Part shown: positions 1 through 7,524 of the stretch, one piece after another
Layout of the letters: every line of letters starts with the position of its first letter
Numbering within the stretch: position 1 is the stretch's first letter
Assembly: GCA_964627035.1 (NCBI GenBank)
Contig: CAZVKN010000023.1
Location: forward strand, 1 to 44,348
Direction of reading: 5' to 3'
Source of the DNA: CAZVKN01 sp964627035
GTDB taxonomy: Bacteria > Electryoneota > AABM5-125-24 > Hatepunaeales > Hatepunaeaceae
DNA length: 44,348 nucleotides
Notes under the pieces: generated by a model
Told to the model about the DNA's origin: nothing
The model's database searches: none
The model's input: the letters and a program-made list of their open reading frames with translations, nothing else
Translations under genes and position numbers: made by a program

Positions 1-11
1 GAATAAAACTA

Positions 12-374
12 TCAAGACTTTATCCGACTATTGATGGTTGACATGACACTAGTTATAATCTCACTATTTTGGATCTTTGATTTTAAGCGAACACACATCG
101 TTCCACAACAATTTGGCATGATCTGAAGAGGTATCATGGGTACATTACCAGCCCCCCATTTTAGTATTCCACCGATACCTAGACCGAACTTAAATCTTTC
201 TTGATTAAGACTAAACGAAAAATCAGGAAGAGAAGCAAATGCTACATCTGAATCCCAATCTCCCAGAGCATCGAGGAGTGATTTTACTTTATTTAATGCT
301 CTAATAGTACGGCATTTAGTAAAATCAGTAGCACGTGTATCAACATGATGTTTTATAAATTTTATTTCAATCAT
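12..374 (-). CDS. Hypothetical protein, 120 aa, unrecognised
   Basis: I do not recognise this protein. It is a complete frame with an ATG start and TGA stop. The N-terminal half is mixed charged and helical, followed by a Gly-rich stretch (about residues 66-76) and a hydrophobic PLQIMPNCCGTMCVRL segment with three cysteines. There is no signal peptide or membrane helix. The ribosome binding site is weak (GAA-rich, about 5 nt before ATG). Its composition looks more protein-like than the shadow frames around it, which is the main reason to list it. There is no partner gene nearby within the window, and the left flank is cut by the window edge. It may be a chance frame or a fragment of a larger family. 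Confidence 0.4.
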   Translation of the reverse strand: MIEIKFIKHHVDTRATDFTKCRTIRALNKVKSLLDALGDWDSDVAFASLPDFSFSLNQERFKFGLGIGGILKWGAGNVPMIPLQIMPNCCGTMCVRLKSKIQNSEIITSVMSTINSRIKS

Positions 375-940
375 TTTTCATTCTTTGATTATGATCCGCA
401 ATGAAATCAGATCGATTGATTTGGTTAAGTGATGACTGACTTCTAACTCAAACTCACTCCTACGATAGTACGTAATGTACGCAAATTAAATCGTACTAAA
501 TATTGTTGGATTTTGCAACAGATCTGGCGTGCATAACGGATCAATACTAAAGAATCAGAAAATATAAGGTGTGCAAGACAAATCAGCAGTCAACCGTGAG
601 TAGAAAAGCTACTTATCACCCATGTTTCAATATTTCTAAAATCTGCGGTAAGTTAACCCCCCCAGTCCCATATTCCACAAATTTTCCGCTTCAAACAGGA
701 ATAGATTCGACAATCACAAAAACAAAGACGGACAATACACGGAATAACTTGTCAAAACTGGCCGATTCGTGCATACATTGCACATCTTTCCTAAGTCGTT
801 CCGTCTTTTGTCCGCCTTTCTCGGCATAGTGAATTTTGTAACTTACTCTGTTCCGACTCTTTTCCGCTAAATGTTGAAATGCAGATGATGAGATCGTCAT
901 TGCGGCGTAGCGAAGCAATCTCTCACGATAAAACGAAAAA
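375..940. other. Gene-free stretch with REP-like sequence
   Basis: No convincing gene is seen in about 570 bases. Short frames on both strands (569-829 plus, 691-957 minus) have no recognisable content. Positions 892-924 hold a sequence of the kind often scattered between genes in environmental genomes (GTCATTGCGG...GAAGCAATCTC pattern). The minus-strand frame runs through it and through the terminator, which argues that it is not translated. Confidence 0.5.
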
Positions 941-963
941 AACTCGGTGCTAAACACCGAGTT
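941..963 (-). terminator. Rho-independent terminator after tRNA-Arg
   Basis: The stem AACTCGGTG / CACCGAGTT is a perfect 9-bp pair with a 5-nt loop. Read on the minus strand it is followed by a run of seven T. It lies 22 nt past the 3' end of the tRNA and would end the transcript that carries it. Confidence 0.8.
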
Positions 964-985
964 AATTCATTGTTAAACAGCGTAG

Positions 986-1059
986 TACGCCTGCCGCGAC
1001 TCGAACGCGGAACCCTCGGCTTAGAAGGCCGATGCTCTGTCCAGTTGAGCTACAGGCGC
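986..1059 (-). tRNA. tRNA-Arg (anticodon UCU)
   Basis: A cloverleaf can be drawn by eye. The acceptor stem is GCGCCTG with CAGGCGT (one G-U at the first pair), the D arm contains GCTC...GAGC, the anticodon stem is TCGGC/GCCGA around loop CTTCTAA with anticodon TCT, and the T arm is CCGCG/CGCGG around TTCGAGT. The discriminator is A and no CCA is encoded. UCU reads AGA and AGG arginine codons. The gene begins only 5 nt after the stop codon of the DUF4956 gene on the same strand, so it is probably co-transcribed with that operon and released by tRNA processing. Confidence 0.95.
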
Positions 1060-1064
1060 TAAAT

Positions 1065-1751
1065 CTATGCTCCCACTTCCCCCTCTTCAATTATCAGCGT
1101 AACCCTGTCCATCCCTTCGATGGCTGACAGCTCCGAAATCAAGACCTGGTCACTCTTTCCACGCTTGAGCTTGACCAGATATACATGCTCCACATACTGC
1201 CCCATCCGCACGGTTTTTACCGCAAGTCTTGTGTGGGAAACGAGTAACCTATCCATAACAGAGAGGTACGAAGTATCATCAGTATCAGTCGGTATCAACT
1301 GAAAACGCAAAAGATAAACACCTTTCGGCGCAGTTCCAAACTGAATGAAGTCCAAAATCAGCAGCAAAATACAAATCGTTCCAACCCCATACACAGCAAT
1401 AGGATAGTTGCCAATCCCGGCTGACATTCCGGCTGCCAGAGAGAAGAAAACATAAGCAATATCACGATTATCCTTAACAACTGTACGAAATCGTATGATA
1501 GACAACGCTCCTACAAGGCTGAAAGCACGAGCTATGCTGTTCCCGATCACCATCATCACCAGCGCAACCACCATCCCAAGTATCACCATTGTCAACATAA
1601 ACGACTGATTAATTGCCTTATTGCGGTTGGTCAACCGGTAAACAATTGACACTGCAATGCCGAGAATAAATGCAAGTACCAAATTTAGAACAATTTCGAT
1701 TGAAGTGATCTGCTGAACCGTGCTGTTGGTCAATCCACTGAGAAAATTCAA
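1065..1751 (-). CDS. DUF4956 family membrane protein
   Basis: This is an inner-membrane protein of the DUF4956 family; no enzymatic activity is established for the family. Four hydrophobic segments lie at about residues 20-38, 50-70, 98-112 and 115-138, with the conserved core SIIRFRT (84-90) and KDNRDIAYVFFSLAAG between them. The C-terminal third is a soluble alpha/beta domain. The start is TTG, chosen because a strong GGAGGG sits 7 nt upstream. The start overlaps the stop of the VTC gene by 4 nt, indicating translational coupling. DUF4956 genes are commonly found next to VTC-domain genes, and here both follow an HlyD-like gene, which suggests a membrane-bound polyphosphate-related assembly (inference). 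The stop lies 5 nt before tRNA-Arg. Confidence 0.9.
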   Translation of the reverse strand: MNFLSGLTNSTVQQITSIEIVLNLVLAFILGIAVSIVYRLTNRNKAINQSFMLTMVILGMVVALVMMVIGNSIARAFSLVGALSIIRFRTVVKDNRDIAYVFFSLAAGMSAGIGNYPIAVYGVGTICILLLILDFIQFGTAPKGVYLLRFQLIPTDTDDTSYLSVMDRLLVSHTRLAVKTVRMGQYVEHVYLVKLKRGKSDQVLISELSAIEGMDRVTLIIEEGEVGA

Positions 1752-2491
1752 TCAACTACCCTCCCTGCAAACGAGGGCCATCTGTCCAACCCTCGGCAGT
1801 ACTTTGAGATTGCCTGAACGCGGAGATTGAATTCACGAACAATCTGCCTAATCCAAACGGGCATCCGACCGTTAAATTTGATCTCAAGTATGAAGGCGTC
1901 GTCGTTGATAGTCATTAAATCCTTTTCTCGGTACATATCCTCAAGATCGGGAAACGCAAAGCTTCTCACGTTGATATCGAACGTAACTCTGATTTTGGGA
2001 TCATCAAGGGCGTACAAAGCTTCCCGCTCATAAGTAATTAACACCTGTGGCTTTAACTGCAATCGCTTCGTCAGATAGGCGAATTTCCCGAGTGCAGACC
2101 TATCGAGAAAGCTTGGTTTCTCCTCTTTTAGTCTTGGCAGCAAGCCGTTGAATAGTTGAGGAGTCTCAGGAAACAGAGTCTTCACACGCTCCTTGTACAC
2201 GATGTTGTTGAATTTTCGCTTGATCTCCAAAAATGCATCTTCGCTGCTTTCAGGAGTATTATAAGTCCGGATGCGCAATTTCTTTCTGATTTTAAGTCCA
2301 TCCACCTTCTCGTAATAGAACAAGTAGTTTCGTGTATCGAGATATATGCTTCGCACTGTATAGGGCGAATAGAGCACACCTTTGCGACAGAATGGGTCGT
2401 ACTCCATGTTTTCCAGAAATTTCTTGCGGAGTTTGTCCAAGTAAGTCTTAGGAATAAAGTATTTTAGCTCTCTTCTTTCAAAAGTTTCCAT
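1748..2491 (-). CDS. VTC-domain polyphosphate polymerase
   Basis: The protein is a single VTC domain (247 aa), the tunnel-fold family whose yeast member Vtc4 makes polyphosphate from ATP. The tunnel-lining pattern is visible: ERRELKY near the N-terminus, R47 in RSIYLDT, a basic strand KIRKKLRIR (67-75), LEIKRK with E89/K91, K100/R102, a second LEIKFN with E202/K204, and SKY (K229) near the end. This is the full set expected of an active enzyme rather than a degenerate copy. There is no SPX domain and no membrane helix, so membrane attachment would have to come from DUF4956, whose gene overlaps its stop. The ATG lies 10 nt after the stop of the upstream HlyD-like gene. Confidence 0.9.
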   Translation of the reverse strand: METFERRELKYFIPKTYLDKLRKKFLENMEYDPFCRKGVLYSPYTVRSIYLDTRNYLFYYEKVDGLKIRKKLRIRTYNTPESSEDAFLEIKRKFNNIVYKERVKTLFPETPQLFNGLLPRLKEEKPSFLDRSALGKFAYLTKRLQLKPQVLITYEREALYALDDPKIRVTFDINVRSFAFPDLEDMYREKDLMTINDDAFILEIKFNGRMPVWIRQIVREFNLRVQAISKYCRGLDRWPSFAGRVVD

Positions 2492-2501
2492 ATAGGTGCA
2501 C

Positions 2502-3554
2502 TTATTGCTCTCTCAATCCGCGAAATTTAATTCTCAATCCTTCCCAAAGGGTTATATTACCTAACGGCAGCTTAGCAACACCGTTCACTCCGGTTTGCAG
2601 AGCTTGGTCTCTGTTATCGAGGAACAGGATTCCGTATGCGTTCACCCTGTCCATTGTGTTATAGTCTAATTTCGTTATCTCTCCAGACCTAGTCATCCCG
2701 TGATCAGCAAAGAATTGCAGCTCAACATTGCTCCCAATAGCATGTTTCCCTGCTACAATCTCTGGCATCAACATCATAACGCTCATAGTGTCAGTGCGTT
2801 CAATTCTCAATATTGTTTCTCCCTGATCACCGAGACGTGCTATCCCGTCCAACGGAGAAATGATAGTTTCCATACTTGTCAGTGAGTTTCTCGCAGTTGA
2901 AATCAACTGCCGCAACTTAGATATTTCTGCGTCAACCACTGTGACGTCTTCAGTTCTGGCACCGACCAGTGTTGCATCATAGCGAGCTTTGAAAACATCT
3001 ACATCTGATTCATACAGACGGTATCTTCGTTGAACCCGCTGCCATTCAGCCAGTGTTATAATCTCTTTTTCATACAGTTCTTTCACACGGTCATACTCAG
3101 ATTGATACGCTTCGAGAGTAGCCTGAACTCGTTTCCAACGCTTCAAAGCGACTGTCTGATCTTCCGGTCGAACGGCAGCCAGTAAAGCTTGACGACGTGC
3201 AAGTGCTTCCGCAAGCTGCGCCTCCAGCTCCCTTAGCTGCCCCAGCTCTTCGTAAGACTCTATCTGTGCAACAGTATCACCTTTCTGTACATGAATACCT
3301 TCACCCACAGTAAGCTTGACCTCAACCATATCCGGTGATTCAAACTGTCGGAGCGTTCGGCTATGATTGCTGCCGAGCAGTTTTTTATCCCATCCCGTAG
3401 AGATCTGCCCGCCATCACGAACGATATGCCAAATAGCAACCGGCTCAACAACGCAGAGACAGTCCAGTGACTGCTCCATCTGAACACTCCCGGCAAATCC
3501 GATGAACAGAAGCAGCACAAAAAAGAAAAGTATTCGTTTAATCTTTACGGACAA
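2502..3554 (-). CDS. HlyD-family periplasmic adaptor (membrane fusion protein)
   Basis: This is a membrane-fusion-type protein, 350 aa. An N-terminal hydrophobic anchor (about 7-24) is followed by the first half of a lipoyl-like domain (VGEGIHVQKGDTVAQIES, about 83-100), a long charged helical region (about 100-235) suited to a coiled-coil hairpin, the second lipoyl half (ISPLDGIARLGDQGETI), and a beta-barrel-like C-terminus. Family members link inner-membrane pumps to outer-membrane channels; no pump or TolC gene is in the window. The start is TTG, required to keep the anchor, with GGAA 8 nt upstream. It is first in an operon with the VTC and DUF4956 genes (10-nt gap), an unusual partnership. 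Confidence 0.82.
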   Translation of the reverse strand: MSVKIKRILFFFVLLLFIGFAGSVQMEQSLDCLCVVEPVAIWHIVRDGGQISTGWDKKLLGSNHSRTLRQFESPDMVEVKLTVGEGIHVQKGDTVAQIESYEELGQLRELEAQLAEALARRQALLAAVRPEDQTVALKRWKRVQATLEAYQSEYDRVKELYEKEIITLAEWQRVQRRYRLYESDVDVFKARYDATLVGARTEDVTVVDAEISKLRQLISTARNSLTSMETIISPLDGIARLGDQGETILRIERTDTMSVMMLMPEIVAGKHAIGSNVELQFFADHGMTRSGEITKLDYNTMDRVNAYGILFLDNRDQALQTGVNGVAKLPLGNITLWEGLRIKFRGLREQ

Positions 3555-3970
3555 ATTTATCGTTCCGCTTTTGGAGCTTAACTAACACGATTAACCATAA
3601 TTGCGAATGAAATTCACACCAACAGGTAGTTCCATTCGCACAGAGAAAATTGAACTTAGTGATAATCTGAAAGATACATCGTAAATCAACTGGTAAAGCG
3701 CAGAAACCGTTCCAACATATTCCGATTTCAGGCAAACAGCACACCTACAGCAGATCACTTAATTCGTAACTCAATAATGTAAAATAAAAGTTAGGTATTT
3801 ACCAACTATTTAGAGAGAATCAAAGAGCCAGGTTGAATTATTGCTCGGAAAATCCTGTCAAAATCTCAAGAAGAGTGATTAATCTCACTGTATGGTCGCA
3901 ATGAACTTATTCTATATGATTAGCACACGTCAGGAGTATATCTTGACTGTTCGCCGAACAAGTGGTTAAA
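3555..3970. other. Gene-free stretch between HlyD-like gene and rsgA
   Basis: About 416 AT-rich bases. I see no convincing gene, RNA or strong hairpin. It should carry the promoter of the minus-strand HlyD-VTC-DUF4956-tRNA operon and the 3' end of the rsgA transcript. A 68-codon minus-strand frame at 3538-3744 overlaps the HlyD start and has no protein-like features. Confidence 0.5.
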
Positions 3971-4924
3971 TTACCAAGAAGTCTGTTGAGATGCAATTTT
4001 AATCTCGTCGAGAAGTTTCAGATAACTATTATATCTTCCTTCGGGAAAATTGACGGTACCAACAGCATCTTTGACATTACATCCTGATTCGCTGTCATGA
4101 AGACAATCCCGAAAGCGACATGCGCCGAGAAGTTCGCTCATCTCGGGAAAATACTTCGCGAGATCTAACGGCTCAATATCCCAGGGAGCGCACTCGCGAA
4201 GTCCCGGTGTATCTGTTATCCATCCTCCCGTCTTCAGAGGATGGAGTTGAGCCTGACTGGTTATATGACGACCTTTGCCGGTTGCTGCGCTGATTCTACC
4301 TGTCTTGATGTTTAGGTCGGGATCAACACGATTTATAATGGTTGATTTACCTATTCCGGATGAACCTGCGAGTAGAACTATTTTGTCCTTAAGAAGATTT
4401 CTAACAGTGTTAATTCCTGTTAAGGTAATGCAGCTTGTGAAAAGGATAGAATCAACCGCACGGGAGTAATTCTTTTTCCACTTTACTTGATCTTCGCCGG
4501 TTGCAAGGTCAATTTTGTTTACGATCAGGTGAATTTCAGGGATAGAGCCTGCTCTTGCGGTTAACAACAGCCGATCAACCAAGCCGAAGGGTGTCTCAGG
4601 CTCTGCGATTGATGCTACAATCAAAGCAGTATCAAGGTTTGCAGCTATAGTCTGTGAAATTGGTTTTGATCCGGGAGCTTTTCTCGTAAATTCACTGTCG
4701 CGTGGCAGGATGCCTGATAAGCGGATGAAATTCCCTTCACGAACCAAACTAACACGATCTCCCGGGGATAGAGGCTTGACACCACTGTTTCGGAGTCTCC
4801 ACTTTCCGGGAATGGCAAGACGATGATTTTCGTCGCCTATCCGGATTTGGGCGCGATGACCCAAAGACCACAGGACAATTCCTTGAATCGGGTCATCTGT
4901 CGAATCAGGTGAGATGGAGACCAT
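3971..4924 (-). CDS. rsgA: Ribosome small subunit-dependent GTPase A
   Basis: RsgA is a late-stage 30S assembly GTPase. The N-terminal OB-fold covers about residues 13-75. The circularly permuted GTPase order is clear: G4 NKID (136-139) comes before the P-loop GSSGIGKS (187-194) and G3 DTPG (238-241), with the switch region TGKGRHITS between. The C-terminal zinc finger has C269, C274, H276 and C282 in the expected spacing. Length 317 aa is normal. It stands alone on the minus strand, divergent from the PTS EIIA gene across 60 bp. The start ATG at 4924 gives a complete OB-fold; the ribosome binding site is weak. Confidence 0.95.
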   Translation of the reverse strand: MVSISPDSTDDPIQGIVLWSLGHRAQIRIGDENHRLAIPGKWRLRNSGVKPLSPGDRVSLVREGNFIRLSGILPRDSEFTRKAPGSKPISQTIAANLDTALIVASIAEPETPFGLVDRLLLTARAGSIPEIHLIVNKIDLATGEDQVKWKKNYSRAVDSILFTSCITLTGINTVRNLLKDKIVLLAGSSGIGKSTIINRVDPDLNIKTGRISAATGKGRHITSQAQLHPLKTGGWITDTPGLRECAPWDIEPLDLAKYFPEMSELLGACRFRDCLHDSESGCNVKDAVGTVNFPEGRYNSYLKLLDEIKIASQQTSW

Positions 4925-4984
4925 TGGTACCGATTATCAGTTTTATTACTATTTCAAGATAATTTATATAAAGAAGAAATCAAC

Positions 4985-5461
4985 ATGAAACTATATCAAT
5001 TACTGTCTCCGGACAGAATCATATTAGACATAGATGCAAAAAAACGTGAGGAAGCTGTTGAGCAGATGGTGATGACTCTAAAAAAAGCGGGTGCAATACA
5101 AGATCATCAATCTGTAAGAAGAATGGTATTGGATCGCGAAAAGAAAGTCGGCACAGGTATCGGTTATGGGGTGGCTATACCACATGCTGATCCGGGTGAG
5201 TTTTCTGAACCTTTGGCTATCTTCTGCCGGTTGACAAAGGGCATTGATTTTAACGCTCCTGATGGCGGGAAAGCCAGAATAATTATCATGTTACTCACGC
5301 CTGATAAAACTCCTGCTCTTCATGTAAGATTGTTGGCGCGGATATGCAGGTTAATGAAATCGGAGTCATTAAGAAACCGTTTACTGGAAGCAGATGATCC
5401 CTTGCAGGCGTCGAGATATATTGCAGAAGCTGAAGCAGATTATCCAGAGTTGAATCCATGA
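4985..5461 (+). CDS. PTS EIIA (fructose/nitrogen type) protein
   Basis: This is a stand-alone EIIA domain of the fructose/PtsN class, 158 aa. The phosphorylatable histidine is H67 in GVAIPHAD, the family signature, preceded by GTGIGYG. There is no attached permease domain and no EI, HPr, IIB or IIC gene in the window, so a regulatory (PtsN-like) role is more likely than sugar transport. A purine-rich AAGAAG precedes ATG by 8 nt. Its stop overlaps the next gene's start by 4 nt (ATGA), so the two products are probably made together and may interact. Confidence 0.9.
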   Translation: MKLYQLLSPDRIILDIDAKKREEAVEQMVMTLKKAGAIQDHQSVRRMVLDREKKVGTGIGYGVAIPHADPGEFSEPLAIFCRLTKGIDFNAPDGGKARIIIMLLTPDKTPALHVRLLARICRLMKSESLRNRLLEADDPLQASRYIAEAEADYPELNP

Positions 5462-5808
5462 AAAATCTGAAACTTGTATTTATAATTCTTAATAAGGATG
5501 AGTATCTCGATGAGCTTCTTGAAGCCTTTGTTGAGTTGGATGTGCGAGGGGCTACTGTGCTTGACTCCGTGGGAATGGGACAGGTCATCTCACATGATAT
5601 CCCGATTTTTGGTGGGTTAAGGAGTCTGATCTCGGGTAGCAGACCGTATAACAAGACGATTATAACAGTTGTACCCGAAGACAAGATAGACAGCATTGCT
5701 GAGGCATTTGAGCAGATATGCGGCGATCTTGATCAGCCCGGCACGGGATTGATCTTTGCGGTTCCAGTGGATTATATTAAGGGACTTAGATCTGATCCGC
5801 TGTCTTGA
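5458..5808 (+). CDS. PII-like signalling protein (divergent)
   Basis: The 116-aa protein has the ferredoxin-like beta-alpha-beta repeat of the PII (GlnB/GlnK) superfamily. KLVFIILNK opens strand 1, VRGATVLDSVGMG matches the strand-2 region, a glycine-rich T-loop-like segment follows (residues 45-63), then TIITVVPEDKID and GTGLIFAVPVDYI. Two nucleotide-binding hallmarks of classical PII are absent: the GK-IGDGK B-loop is replaced by DQPGTG, and the T-loop lacks the usual tip tyrosine. It is therefore a PII-like protein rather than a canonical nitrogen regulator. Overlap with the EIIA gene suggests a shared regulatory function (inference); ligand unknown. Confidence 0.75.
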   Translation: MKNLKLVFIILNKDEYLDELLEAFVELDVRGATVLDSVGMGQVISHDIPIFGGLRSLISGSRPYNKTIITVVPEDKIDSIAEAFEQICGDLDQPGTGLIFAVPVDYIKGLRSDPLS

Positions 5809-5860
5809 ACAGCGTTACAGTAGTTCTTGTAGAAAGGGTATTAACTTCTTAAAAGTTATT

Positions 5861-5904
5861 GTGGTTGCCGCAACCACGACGTCAGGATTGGGACAAGTCC
5901 GATT
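5861..5904 (-). repeat. Degenerate copy of dispersed two-hairpin repeat
   Basis: GTGGTTG-CCG-CAACCAC is followed by CGGACTTG/CAAGTCCG-type pairing. It matches the core of the family seen best at 6855-6940, but has diverged at both ends. It lies in the gap after the PII-like gene. Confidence 0.6.
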
Positions 5905-5918
5905 ATAAGTTGTTAAAT

Positions 5919-5978
5919 TGTAGTTGGGTTTGTTTTAAACCCGACCACAGTATATCAACTATTGCCTGACACTACCGA
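5919..5978 (-). repeat. Partial copy of dispersed repeat with its flank, inverted
   Basis: On the minus strand it reads TCGGTAGTGTCAGGCA...GTTGATAT and then one hairpin ending ACTACA. The 5' flank is the same as that of the copy at 6855-6940, which shows that the repeat unit is longer than the hairpins alone. Only one of the two hairpins is present here. Confidence 0.7.
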
Positions 5979-6014
5979 AATATCAATTTTTAACAATTTC
6001 CATTAGAGGAAAAA

Positions 6015-6524
6015 ATGACAATCGAAGAAGCTTTAGTAAGCACTCTTAAATATGAAAAGAAGGTGCGTGATCACTATTTTCACGCAGCCAAACTTACCGA
6101 CGATGAGCAAGGGGAGGCTGTGTTTCAAGCACTTGCGGATGAAGAACAGGGACATGTTGATTTTCTCGAGTCACGTCTTGAGATTTGGCATGAACAGGGG
6201 ATATTGAAAATAGAGGAAGTCAAATCAGCTTTACCTACACGTGAATGGATCGCACGAGGAAAGGCAAAGATGCGCAAGACCAGTCTGCAGCGTGACTATT
6301 CAAGTGAGTTGAAAATGCTGAAAGATGCGCTAAAGCTTGAGATTGCTGTAAGCGACCACTATCGCGATCTGGTGAACCGCATGGAGGGCGAAGCACGGCA
6401 GTTGTTTGCCCGATTCCTTGAGATTGAGGACGGTCACACAGCCGTTGTGCAGGCTGAGATTGACGCTCTGGAAAACAGTGGTTTCTGGTTTGACATAGGT
6501 GAGTTTAATCTGGAAGCAGGTTAG
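6015..6524 (+). CDS. Ferritin-like di-iron protein (rubrerythrin family)
   Basis: The protein is a 169-aa four-helix-bundle of the ferritin/rubrerythrin superfamily, probably oxidising iron or reducing peroxide in the cytoplasm. Iron ligands appear in the expected two repeats: E14 in YEKK and E44xxH47 (DEEQGH), then E109 in LKLEIAVSDHY and E138xxH141 (EIEDGH). It lacks the C-terminal CxxC rubredoxin domain of true rubrerythrins. An 80s-range linker (SALPTREWIARGKAK) joins the two halves. AGAGGA lies 4-5 nt before ATG. It is monocistronic and followed by a hairpin terminator. The exact reaction cannot be told from sequence. Confidence 0.85.
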   Translation: MTIEEALVSTLKYEKKVRDHYFHAAKLTDDEQGEAVFQALADEEQGHVDFLESRLEIWHEQGILKIEEVKSALPTREWIARGKAKMRKTSLQRDYSSELKMLKDALKLEIAVSDHYRDLVNRMEGEARQLFARFLEIEDGHTAVVQAEIDALENSGFWFDIGEFNLEAG

Positions 6525-6535
6525 ACAGATAAAAT

Positions 6536-6559
6536 AGGGGCGACTAATTTGTCGCCCCT
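6536..6559 (+). terminator. GC-rich hairpin after ferritin-like gene
   Basis: AGGGGCGAC/GTCGCCCCT is a perfect 9-bp stem with a 6-nt loop, 12 nt after the stop codon. There is no T-run, so it may be a REP-type palindrome serving as a transcript end rather than a classical intrinsic terminator. Confidence 0.55.
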
Positions 6560-6574
6560 GGTGAAGAGGAGGAG

Positions 6575-6597
6575 TCTGGAACCTTATAGGTTCCAGA
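6575..6597. repeat. Palindromic hairpin
   Basis: TCTGGAACC/GGTTCCAGA is a perfect 9-bp stem around TTATA, directly beside the preceding GC-rich hairpin. Paired palindromes of this kind resemble REP/BIME elements. Confidence 0.5.
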
Positions 6598-6854
6598 AAG
6601 TGATACGGCTTCATCCGAACAGTGTTGGGAGTTATGATAGCTATCAAAAATATACCTGTGTGCCAATTTTGATTTCAGACAAGGATAATCAGGATAGAGG
6701 GGATTTCTTATCCTGCGTTATTCTGTGTATCCATGTTAAGATGTGCCTCATAGATTTTCTTCCATTGAGTGTCTAATCACCACCACTGTACTCAGTATTC
6801 CTCGTATCGGATCCGTAGTTTTACTTCCCAATTGAAGGTTTGGTTTCAGAATTC
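6598..6854. other. Gene-free stretch
   Basis: Part of a 538-base gap between the ferritin-like and GyrI-like genes. I see no gene here. The gap holds hairpins on its left, the dispersed repeat at 6855-6940 and a promoter at 6981-7009. Confidence 0.45.
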
Positions 6855-6940
6855 TCGGTAGTGTCAGGCAGCCGTTGATATATGTAGTCGTGGTTGTCCT
6901 CAACCGCGACGCCGTCGGGCTTGGGACAAGCCCGACTACA
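6855..6940 (+). repeat. Dispersed two-hairpin repeat, best copy
   Basis: A flank beginning TCGGTAGTGTC and ending GTTGATAT is followed by TGTAGTCG, hairpin 1 (GTGGTTG...CAACCGC), a short spacer, hairpin 2 (CGGGCTTG-GGA-CAAGCCCG, perfect 8 bp) and ACTACA. The outer TGTAGTCG and CGACTACA are exact inverted terminal sequences, so the two hairpins can form a cruciform or three-way junction. Related copies lie at 5861-5978, 10451-10503, 29599-29683 and 31736-31789, all between genes. Confidence 0.85.
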
Positions 6941-6980
6941 GTTAGCAATATCAGTATTACTCCGAAAAATGATATATTAC

Positions 6981-7009
6981 TTGACTTCCTAATGCATATT
7001 AGGTATATT
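6981..7009 (+). promoter_or_regulatory. Sigma-70 promoter with dyad in spacer
   Basis: TTGACT (6981-6986) and TATATT (7004-7009) are separated by exactly 17 nt, 54 nt before the start of the GyrI-like gene. The spacer is filled by the inverted repeat CCTAAT-GCAT-ATTAGG (6988-7003), a natural place for an operator. Confidence 0.65.
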
Positions 7010-7062
7010 GCTTGTGTTACCAAGCTGCATCAATCTTAAACTACTAACTATAGGAAAACACA

Positions 7063-7524
7063 ATGGAAGTCAAAATTAAAGAAGTAGCGCCGATTAACGT
7101 CATTGCGATTCGTCACATCGGAGCGTATGATCAAATCGGTCCGGCATTTGAAAAGCTCTATGAATGGGCAGGCAAGCGCAATCTGATTACATCCAATACG
7201 AAGGTAATCGGCGTTTATTACGATGATCCTGACAATACCGAAGTGGATCAGCTTAGAAGTGATGCATGTCTCTCCGTCACAGGGTTTGTCAAGACAGAGG
7301 ATGACATCGTAGGCAAATCGGTCGGTGGCGGCAAATTTGCTGTAGCCACCCATCACGGATCTTATGAGGGACTCAAAGGTGCATGGGACGAATTTTACGG
7401 TAAGTGGCTGACGGAGAATGGAGTTGAATACAGGGAAGAGCCGTGCTTTGAGCTGTATTTGAACTCTCCACATGATACTTCTCCGGAGGATCTTCTCACT
7501 GAATTGTACCTGCCGATAAAGTAA
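7063..7524 (+). CDS. GyrI-like effector-binding domain protein
   Basis: The 153-aa protein is a stand-alone GyrI-like (AraC effector-binding/SbmC) domain. VKIKEVAPINVIAIRHIGAYDQIG is the typical first strand-helix unit, and GVYYDDPDNTE, a GGGKFAVATHHGSYEGL core and a C-terminal FELYLNSPHDTSPEDLLTELYLPI complete the two pseudo-repeats. The FELY....D...P....T..YLPI ending is characteristic. Such domains bind small hydrophobic or cationic ligands, and some have hydrolase activity. There is no DNA-binding domain. AGGA lies 7 nt before ATG. The gene has its own promoter with a dyad, suggesting ligand-responsive control. Confidence 0.88.
   Translation: MEVKIKEVAPINVIAIRHIGAYDQIGPAFEKLYEWAGKRNLITSNTKVIGVYYDDPDNTEVDQLRSDACLSVTGFVKTEDDIVGKSVGGGKFAVATHHGSYEGLKGAWDEFYGKWLTENGVEYREEPCFELYLNSPHDTSPEDLLTELYLPIK

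Noticed and set aside
569..957. Two overlapping short frames (569-829 plus, 691-957 minus)
   Set aside because: Neither has a recognisable domain or ribosome binding site. The minus one reads through a REP-like sequence and part of the tRNA terminator.
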